12,286 nt of DNA from JBPCOB01 sp051000715. GTDB taxonomy: Bacteria > Actinomycetota > Actinomycetes > JALYNC01. Position numbers and translations under genes: made by a program. The DNA is taken from NCBI GenBank assembly GCA_051000715.1, contig JBPCOB010000255.1:1-12286 (forward strand). The letters are read 5' to 3'. Below the pieces are notes generated by a model. It was not told the origin of the DNA. It saw only the letters and a list, made by a program, of their open reading frames with translations, and made no database searches. Positions 8,001-12,286 of this stretch are shown here, piece by piece; position 1 is the stretch's first letter, and every line of letters begins with the position of its first letter.

Positions 8001-8295
8001 GCTGGAGGCACCTTTCGAGCTGTCGCTCGCGGGACGGTTGGTTCGGGGCCGGATCGACGCCGTCTACGACCTGGGCGACGGCCGCTGGGAGGTGGTCGAC
8101 TGGAAGACCGGCAAGGAACCGGCCCACCCGCTGCAGCTGGCGATCTACCGGCTGGCCTGGGCCGGGCTGCGGGCCTGCGATCTCACTGACGTGGTTGCGA
8201 CGTTCTTCTACGTGCGCACCGGCGAGATCAGCCGACCGGCCGACCTGCCCGACGCCGACGCGCTTGGGCGGCTGCTCACCGGCGACGGCGGCTAA
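5056..8295 (+). CDS. adnB: AdnB-type subunit of the AdnAB motor-nuclease
   Basis: This is the partner of AdnA; in the mycobacterial enzyme AdnB is the leading 3'-to-5' motor. The 1079-residue product carries a complete SF1A helicase: FTGEQ (Q26), AGAGSGKTS (K47), TFTNKAAGEL, DEYQD (281-285), GDPCQAIYGWRG (308-319), NQRSGG, TAHKAKGLEWD (667-677) and AFTRAR (749-754). A C-terminal PD-(D/E)xK nuclease follows, with H931 in GTRFHAW, D1001 in GRIDAVYD, D1015-W-K1017 and QLAIY (Q1027, Y1031). The spacing places D1015 where mycobacterial AdnB has its essential nuclease aspartate. There is no cysteine cluster, unlike AdnA, which is the expected asymmetry. The GTG start overlaps the adnA TGA as GTGA. 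The alternative GTG at 5020 would add twelve residues that only re-read the adnA tail. The gene ends tail-to-tail with the CapA-type gene, and the stop codons overlap. Confidence 0.94.
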   Translation: MTAAVPGQLSPEDLCRLLEVDFTGEQLAAASAPLEPCVVVAGAGSGKTSVMAARVVWLVATGQVRPDQVLGLTFTNKAAGELAGRINDALRRAGLTPEPVADSGGEGPPAAGMYLEPSVSTYHAYAQRLVVEHGLRIGVEPRSRLLVDATRFQLAARVLRDAKGPIRHVTRPMRMLIGDLVTLESELAEHLVSTEAVRDHDRKLIEIIDADDEAKPEVRKIATVARQRLEMLDLVDGFRARKRSLDLIDFADQVALGARLASECPAVGAIERDRYRVVLLDEYQDTSVGQRCLLSGLFGGGHPVTAVGDPCQAIYGWRGASVGNLDRFPSDFPTSDGRPAAVRLLSVNQRSGGLLLRLANAVAATLRKVHRIAELQPRADRAEAGDTIVALHHTYADEMAWMAGRVRAAVDAGTPPGEVAVLVRVRSDYPAVYAALLAEGLPVEVVGLGGLLSLPEVADLVAVLSVLDDPTSNAELVRLLTGPRWRIGPRDLVTLGRRAQELVRETTGSSPAGGTGPVVEPSMLDEDDSALEDAVAGIDPCDVVALADALDRPGRGPWSAEALERLTAMGRELRELRGHLGQPLLDVLHRVITATDLDVELAASSGAVQARRRESLAAFLDVAADFVDLDGEASLTSFLAYLRAAALYERGLDTISPSGADAVQVLTAHKAKGLEWDVVVVPDLVKSVFPGDRLRDQWTTSAWVLPYRLRGDAADMPACADWTKDGLVAFEKDCREHLEREERRLGYVAFTRARHTMIGSGHWWGPTQKKPRGPSPFLEELRQHCVAGHGVVAGWSDQPAEGGGNPALQQAVRLDWPLALEPTALRLREEAAAAVRADLAALAAGVPLPDVADLSHGECRLLADLDADAELLLQEDRAADVPVVREVTLPATLSASQLVRLHEDPAALARDLARPLPYRPVPQARRGTRFHAWVEAEFGQRPLLDLDELPGAEDDGLGTDAELVALQRAFEGSAYAARQPFQLEAPFELSLAGRLVRGRIDAVYDLGDGRWEVVDWKTGKEPAHPLQLAIYRLAWAGLRACDLTDVVATFFYVRTGEISRPADLPDADALGRLLTGDGG

Positions 8296-9410
8296 CCACC
8301 GGCCGGCTTCGACGCGAGTCCCGTGCAGTGGCGCAGGGCCTCCCACCGGCGTACCGCGCTCGTTCCGGTGGCCCCCGTCAGCGGCCGGGGTGCGCCCCCT
8401 TCGATGGTGCCGGGGTCCCAGCGAGAGCTCGTGACCGCCCGGCCTCGAACGGTCAGGGTAAGGACGCCGGTCGCCCGGGTCGGCCCCTGCCGCTCGACGT
8501 AGAAGACGAAGTTGCCGAGGCCGTAGTCGACGTAGGCGTCCCCGAAGTAGCCGGCGCCGAGCAGGACGTGGGCGTGGGTGCCGACGATGATGTCCGCACC
8601 CGCGCCGACCAGCTCCCGGACGAGCGTGCGTTGTGCGTCGGTGGGGCAGGCGTGCAGCTCTGCCCCGTAGTGCAGGTAGACGATCACCGTGTCCGAGCTG
8701 GAACGCGCGGCCCGCACGGCCGCCACCAGGCGGGGCACGTCCTTGGCCGAGGCCAACCCCGGTTTGTCGGGTCCGGCGGTCCATGACCCGATCAGGTTCG
8801 CGTCGAGCACGTCGGTCGCGCCGAGGACGGCGACGCGCGAGCCCCGGATGGTGACCCGGTACGGGGCGTAGGCGGTGGCGTCGTCCAGCCCGATACCGAC
8901 GACCGGGAATCGCGCAGCCCGGGCCGCATCCAACGAGTCATGCAGGCCGACCAGGCCGAAGTCCATGCCGTGGTTGTTGGCCTGGCTCACGACGTCGATC
9001 CCGGCTGCCCGCAGGGCGGTGAACGCCGACGGCGGGGCCCGGAACCGGTAGGTCTTCACCTGCGGCGTACCGCGAGTGGTGATCGCCGTCTCGAGGTTCA
9101 CGATCGCGAGATCGGCCGCACGCAGAACCGAGGCCATCGGCCCGACGGCGGTGTTCGGGTCGGCCGCCAGCCGGACTCCGGATGCGCCCATGAAGTGCAC
9201 GTCGCCGCCGAAGGCGATGGTCACCGGCCCGCCGGCCGGCGCGCGCGACTGGGCCGCCGCGGTGGCGCCGGGTGCCGGCGTCCGGCTGGCCTTGGGCGCT
9301 GGGGAGGCACGCTGCGGCCCGCGGGCCGTGGAGCCGGCCGAGCAGGCCACGGCGAGAGCGACCGGGACGAGCAGCAGGGCTGATCGGCGAGCGCGGACAC
9401 GGATGGGCAG
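8292..9410 (-). CDS. CapA-family calcineurin-like metallophosphatase, predicted lipoprotein (CTG start)
   Basis: The protein belongs to the CapA/PgsA-like metallophosphatase family, named for poly-gamma-glutamate capsule synthesis but often found without capsule genes. From the chosen start it has 372 residues. Residues 1-23 form a lipoprotein signal (basic RVRARR, hydrophobic LLLVPVALAVA, lipobox cysteine C23), so it should be anchored on the outer face of the membrane. An Ala/Pro-rich linker to about residue 62 follows. The metallophosphatase motifs are GGDVHF (D70, H72), NLET (N105, E107), NNHGMD (N146, H147), HYGAE (H247), GTHAH (H279, H281) and GLGNFVF. The frame stays open upstream into the EEP gene, but the lipoprotein signal and a GGAGG five bases ahead pick the CTG at 9410; the nearest in-frame alternative is a TTG at 9422 without a ribosome site. 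It is the last of three minus-strand phosphoesterase genes, 77 bp after the EEP gene. The substrate is unknown; no capsule synthesis genes are in view. Confidence 0.85.
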   Translation of the reverse strand: MPIRVRARRSALLLVPVALAVACSAGSTARGPQRASPAPKASRTPAPGATAAAQSRAPAGGPVTIAFGGDVHFMGASGVRLAADPNTAVGPMASVLRAADLAIVNLETAITTRGTPQVKTYRFRAPPSAFTALRAAGIDVVSQANNHGMDFGLVGLHDSLDAARAARFPVVGIGLDDATAYAPYRVTIRGSRVAVLGATDVLDANLIGSWTAGPDKPGLASAKDVPRLVAAVRAARSSSDTVIVYLHYGAELHACPTDAQRTLVRELVGAGADIIVGTHAHVLLGAGYFGDAYVDYGLGNFVFYVERQGPTRATGVLTLTVRGRAVTSSRWDPGTIEGGAPRPLTGATGTSAVRRWEALRHCTGLASKPAGG

Positions 9411-9415
9411 CGGGG

Positions 9416-9420
9416 CCTCC
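9416..9420 (-). promoter_or_regulatory. Shine-Dalgarno site of the CapA-type lipoprotein gene
   Basis: GGAGG on the minus strand stands five bases before a CTG codon that opens a textbook lipoprotein signal peptide. No ATG or GTG in frame lies at a suitable distance. The site is the main reason for calling a CTG start. Confidence 0.55.
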
Positions 9421-9487
9421 AAGACTTTGGGCAACAGCGTGGCACGCGCTGGCGGCCGCGTCCCGCAGGCGCGGCTCGAGCCACCGG

Positions 9488-10255
9488 TCAGGTGGCCAGC
9501 TCGACGACAAGCGGCCGGTGATCGGAGATCGCCAGCTGCGGCGCCTCGGCCGATCGCACCGGGGGCACCGGTCCTGAGCACAGAACATGGTCGATCTGCA
9601 CCCGAGGCTGCGGGGAGGGGTACGTCGGGAGCCGGGCCAGCGGGGACCAGCCCGTCAGCCGCCCCGGGATCGTGCCGGGGATGTTGAGGTCACCCAGCAG
9701 GACTACCGGCGCCGGCAACCGGCGCAGGGCCCTGGCCAACCCCGCGAGCTGCGCGAGGTTCCAGCCGGGCACGAAGGACAGATGCGTCGCGGCTACGGTG
9801 AACGCTCCGGCTGGTGTGAGCACGCGCGCGGCGAGCGCCACCCGGGGCTCGTCGCGCAGCAGCTGGATCCGACCGGACCCCGGCAGGAGCACCGGCGATC
9901 GAATCGGCGCCGGCGGAAGCCGGAACTCATACCAGCCGGAGACCGGGTAGCGGCTCAGCAGGACGACCCCGTACGCCGCTCCGTCGCGCTCGGCGTCACG
10001 CGGGACGGCAGCACGCCAGCCACCGTTCGACGTGGCGACGGCCGCGGCCGTGAAGCGCCATGCCAGGGCACCCGCCGCCGCCGCGGCGATCTCCGGCAGG
10101 TCGAGGTGCCCCGAGCGTGCCTGGTTCCGGTCGACCTCCTGCAGCGCCAGCACGTCGGCGTCCAGGTCAGCGATCGCGGCCGCGAACCGGTCGGCGTCCA
10201 CCCGCCCGTCCTCGATCGAACGGCCGTGCAGGACGTTGAACGTGGCCAACCGCAT
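9488..10255 (-). CDS. Endonuclease/exonuclease/phosphatase (EEP, DNase I-like) family protein
   Basis: The 255-residue protein has the full catalytic set of the Mg-dependent EEP superfamily: FNVLHG (N7), LALQEVD (E40), THLSF (H158), GDLN (D189, N191), a D222-H223 pair in VQIDHVL, and SDHRPLV (D245, H246). Members cleave phosphodiesters in nucleic acids, phospholipids or phosphoinositides, and sequence alone does not tell which. There is no signal peptide or membrane segment, so it should be cytosolic, unlike the two flanking phosphoesterases. ATG 10255 starts directly at the conserved first strand (MRLATFNVLHGR). No Shine-Dalgarno precedes it. Instead TACGGT lies six bases upstream, the spacing expected for a leaderless transcript. 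The gene sits 41 bp after the PHP gene stop and 77 bp before the CapA-type gene. It could be read from the PHP promoter, its own promoter, or both. Confidence 0.9.
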   Translation of the reverse strand: MRLATFNVLHGRSIEDGRVDADRFAAAIADLDADVLALQEVDRNQARSGHLDLPEIAAAAAGALAWRFTAAAVATSNGGWRAAVPRDAERDGAAYGVVLLSRYPVSGWYEFRLPPAPIRSPVLLPGSGRIQLLRDEPRVALAARVLTPAGAFTVAATHLSFVPGWNLAQLAGLARALRRLPAPVVLLGDLNIPGTIPGRLTGWSPLARLPTYPSPQPRVQIDHVLCSGPVPPVRSAEAPQLAISDHRPLVVELAT

Positions 10256-10271
10256 GCCCGGACCGTACGGT
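10256..10271 (-). promoter_or_regulatory. Possible leaderless promoter (TACGGT -10) within a 10-bp palindrome
   Basis: On the minus strand TACGGT (10267 to 10262) fits the actinobacterial TANNNT -10 pattern and is followed by exactly six bases and the ATG of the EEP gene. Transcription would therefore begin at or next to the start codon. The hexamer lies in the perfect palindrome ACCGTACGGT (10262-10271), which could be a small operator. I see no convincing -35 element. Confidence 0.35.
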
Positions 10272-10296
10272 GATCGGCGCGGTTGGACGCGGCTCG

Positions 10297-12225
10297 CTAG
10301 GCGGGCGGGGCCACCTGCCGGGGGGCCGGAATCCCGGTCGGGGGCGCCTGAGGAAGTGACCAGATCGGCTGGCCGAAGGCCAAGATCGCGCCGGTGGAGC
10401 CGTCCACCACCTGGGTCCGGAAGAAGGACGGTTCCGAGGTATCCACCGCCACCAGCGCCGAGCCGCCGGCAACGTCGCTGGCACTCAGCGTTGCCACCAC
10501 CGAGGTGTTCGGAGTGGCGTCAGCAGTGCCGGCGTTGTCCACGACACCCCGTAGGACCTGGGCAATGGCGCCCGTCGGCAGGCCGGTGAGATCCACCCGG
10601 TAAGTCCGGCCCGTCAACGCGCTGACATCGACCTTTCCCATCGGAACAGCATCGAGGTAGCAGTCGAGCGCACCGGCGAAGCCGCCGAGATAGCCGACGT
10701 AGGTGCGTCCCGAGGCCAGCGCGCTCAGCAGCGACGGCTCGTCCAGGGTCGCCGCCCACGGCGTCGTGTAGTAGCGGTTGACCTGCGAAGCCCAGTTCTG
10801 CCCGGAGTGGTCGTCGGACACCCCGTTGCCGGTCACGAAGACGTTGTTGCGACTGAGCGCGTCCCACACGTCGATGTGGTGCTGCACCGTGACGCCGTCC
10901 CGCAGCCGGTAGCCGACTTCCAGGAGTTCTGCGCCATAGGCGCGCCCTGCGATCAGGTCCGCCGCCACGGCGGCGGGGGTTGGCGGCGTCGCCGTGGAGT
11001 CGCTCGACTTGAAGGGATGGTTGATGGACGCGATGCCGCCCAGCCCATGGATGAAGTCGACGATTCGCTGGTTCGTGCCGCTGGGCTGCTTGGCGGACAG
11101 CGATGTCACCGTGCCGTAGTCGTACGGCGCCGCCGAACCGCCATAGCGGTTGAGATGCGGCCAGAACGAGAACTCGGTGCCGGTTGCGATGAACAACCCC
11201 GGGAAGTACGACGCGTACGACCGGGCCACCGCCGCCTCCGCGGCGTACCCGTCGACGCTCGGATCCTCGGTGAAACGCAGGTAGGCGAAGTACCCCTCGG
11301 TCCGGAAGCCGCTAGAGCTGGTCGCCTGCAGCTCGATGTCAGGCGGTGTCCCGTTGTCGGCCGGGTTCGGCATGGCCGGCCACAGCCGGGCGATGTCGGC
11401 CACCCGGTCGATCGTCACGGTCTGGTACCTGCCGAGGATTACCGGAACGTCAACCGTCCCCTTCGTGCCCGTGGTCCGGTAGACGCGCTGTGAAATGTCG
11501 GTCCGGAAGCGGTAGAGCAGGCTGTACGCGCCGGCGGCCAGGCCGTTGATGGACGGCCACACGGAGAGCGGGACGTAGAGCTGTAGCCACCCGCCCGGTC
11601 CGGCCGACACCGGACAGACGTCGATCGAGATCGTTAGGCCCGAGATGCTGCCGGAGTAGTTCATCCGGGACTTGCTCTTCGCGTCGATGCGGTACTTCAA
11701 GGTTCCGCTCTGCGACGCCGTGCTCTCGGCGTACAGACGGAAGGCTCCCTTTTCGGTAGCCGGATCGCTGGGGCTCGTGGGACCGGCCACGACGCCGCCG
11801 GTGCTGGCGGATGTGAGGCTGCCCTGACCAGCGGTTACCCGGGTGAAGTTCCACGGCTTTCCGTAGTGCAGCTCACCGGCGGCGAAGTGGTAGTCGGTCA
11901 CGTAGCAGAGCCGCTGGACGCGCCAGTCATGGTTCGACGTCCAGAGTCCGGCCAGGTTGTTGGCTGCGGCCTGAGCGATCTGTGCGGCCTTGCTGGCCTT
12001 GCCCTCCGAGAAGGAGTCGTGCAGATGCATGGCGAGCGGGTAGGCCGTGAGGCCGTCGGCATTGGTGGCTCGAAAGGCATCCGGAGAGGCTGCCGCGCGA
12101 GCGCCTCCCAGAGCCGCCAGGGCGCGGCCCCTGCCGAGAGCTACGCCCAGCAGCCCTGCCCCGCCGAGCAGAATGCTGCGCCGCGACAGATGTCCCGCGG
12201 CCCGGAATCCATGCTGGTCGCTCAA
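10297..12225 (-). CDS. Tat-exported PHP-domain metallohydrolase with inserted beta-rich domain (CehA/McbA-like)
   Basis: The 642-residue protein opens with a twin-arginine signal (SRRSILLGG at 14-22, cleavage probably near the AAAS at 44-47), so it should be exported folded, presumably with its metals bound. A PHP phosphoesterase domain follows: HLHDSF (H67, H69), TSNHDW (H99, D100), GTEFSF (E351), SINHPF (N402, H403), ELLEVGYR (433-440) and GNGVSDDHSG (D471, D472, H473). Motifs two and three are about 250 residues apart. The stretch from about 126 to 325 is rich in Ser, Thr, Gly and aromatic residues and looks like a beta-sandwich inserted in the PHP barrel. The C-terminal part (about 525-642) also looks beta-rich and contains the AFGQPIW segment seen near the end of similar proteins. 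The TTG start is fixed by a strong AGGAGG five bases upstream. Homologues are annotated as PHP or CehA/McbA-type hydrolases; the substrate is unknown. It is the first of three consecutive phosphoesterase genes. Confidence 0.85.
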   Translation of the reverse strand: MSDQHGFRAAGHLSRRSILLGGAGLLGVALGRGRALAALGGARAAASPDAFRATNADGLTAYPLAMHLHDSFSEGKASKAAQIAQAAANNLAGLWTSNHDWRVQRLCYVTDYHFAAGELHYGKPWNFTRVTAGQGSLTSASTGGVVAGPTSPSDPATEKGAFRLYAESTASQSGTLKYRIDAKSKSRMNYSGSISGLTISIDVCPVSAGPGGWLQLYVPLSVWPSINGLAAGAYSLLYRFRTDISQRVYRTTGTKGTVDVPVILGRYQTVTIDRVADIARLWPAMPNPADNGTPPDIELQATSSSGFRTEGYFAYLRFTEDPSVDGYAAEAAVARSYASYFPGLFIATGTEFSFWPHLNRYGGSAAPYDYGTVTSLSAKQPSGTNQRIVDFIHGLGGIASINHPFKSSDSTATPPTPAAVAADLIAGRAYGAELLEVGYRLRDGVTVQHHIDVWDALSRNNVFVTGNGVSDDHSGQNWASQVNRYYTTPWAATLDEPSLLSALASGRTYVGYLGGFAGALDCYLDAVPMGKVDVSALTGRTYRVDLTGLPTGAIAQVLRGVVDNAGTADATPNTSVVATLSASDVAGGSALVAVDTSEPSFFRTQVVDGSTGAILAFGQPIWSLPQAPPTGIPAPRQVAPPA

Positions 12226-12230
12226 GGTGA

Positions 12231-12236
12231 CCTCCT
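12231..12236 (-). promoter_or_regulatory. Strong Shine-Dalgarno site of the PHP gene
   Basis: AGGAGG on the minus strand, continuing as AGGAGGT, lies five bases before the TTG at 12225 and decides that unusual start codon. The nearby ATG at 12241 is in another frame. I found no TANNNT-type -10 in the remaining bases up to the window edge, so the promoter is probably outside the window. Confidence 0.75.
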
Positions 12237-12286
12237 GCCATGGATCGTGCTGGCGGGCTGAACCGCGGCTGGGACCATGGGCCGAC

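Noticed and set aside
4990..8784. Very long open frame on the minus strand (1264 codons)
   Set aside because: It lies antisense to adnB, whose helicase and nuclease motifs are complete, and its far end overlaps the CapA-type gene in another frame. The product is low-complexity, rich in Arg, Gly, His and Gln, with no recognisable motif, as expected for a shadow frame in GC-rich DNA.
9480..9496. 6-bp inverted repeat (GCCACC/GGTGGC) over the EEP stop codon as a terminator
   Set aside because: The stem is short, mismatches follow at once, and there is no U-tract. Such repeats are frequent at this GC content, so it is not called.
9411..9581. Longer CapA-type protein starting at 9581
   Set aside because: It would overlap the EEP gene by about 94 bases and bury the lipoprotein signal 57 residues inside the protein.
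12226..12286. Possible divergent gene or promoter at the right edge
   Set aside because: Apart from the PHP Shine-Dalgarno there is no -10-like element and no open frame with family-like sequence in these 61 bases.

Overview
This is a GC-rich window of compact, almost fully coding DNA with frequent GTG/TTG starts. The gene content and order point to an actinomycete (phylum Actinomycetota). The strongest evidence is a pair of UvrD-motor/RecB-nuclease genes arranged like mycobacterial adnA-adnB, lying just downstream of moeZ and an alkyltransferase-like gene. The same neighbourhood occurs in Mycobacterium, although other genes intervene there. No genus can be named from the sequence. I see no tRNA, rRNA, insertion sequence, phage gene or CRISPR array.

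Left part, plus strand (1-8295): a 5'-truncated moeZ (sulfur-carrier adenylyltransferase/sulfurtransferase) is followed after 3 nt by a gene made of two tandem MGMT/ATL DNA-binding domains. After an 86-bp gap come adnA and adnB, which overlap by a GTGA start/stop. AdnA and AdnB should form the heterodimeric motor-nuclease that resects DNA double-strand breaks for recombination. Each subunit keeps its helicase motifs and PD-(D/E)xK nuclease residues, and only AdnA carries the four-cysteine Fe-S signature. The MGMT/ATL protein recognises or repairs O6-alkylguanine by family analogy, so this half is largely a DNA-repair neighbourhood.

Right part, minus strand (12225 down to 8292): three metal-dependent phosphoesterases of unrelated fold follow one another. 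They are a Tat-exported PHP-domain protein with a long beta-rich insert, a cytosolic endonuclease/exonuclease/phosphatase (EEP) protein, and a CapA-type calcineurin-like lipoprotein. The last gene converges on adnB, and the two stop codons overlap. Two of the three proteins should act outside the cytoplasmic membrane. Their substrates cannot be read from sequence.

The most unusual items are the tandem alkyltransferase protein (one half PCHR, the other PWHR), the apparent CTG start of the CapA lipoprotein, the interrupted PHP domain, and a TACGGT element set for leaderless transcription of the EEP gene. The 61 bp right of the PHP start hold its Shine-Dalgarno site and nothing else I recognise.
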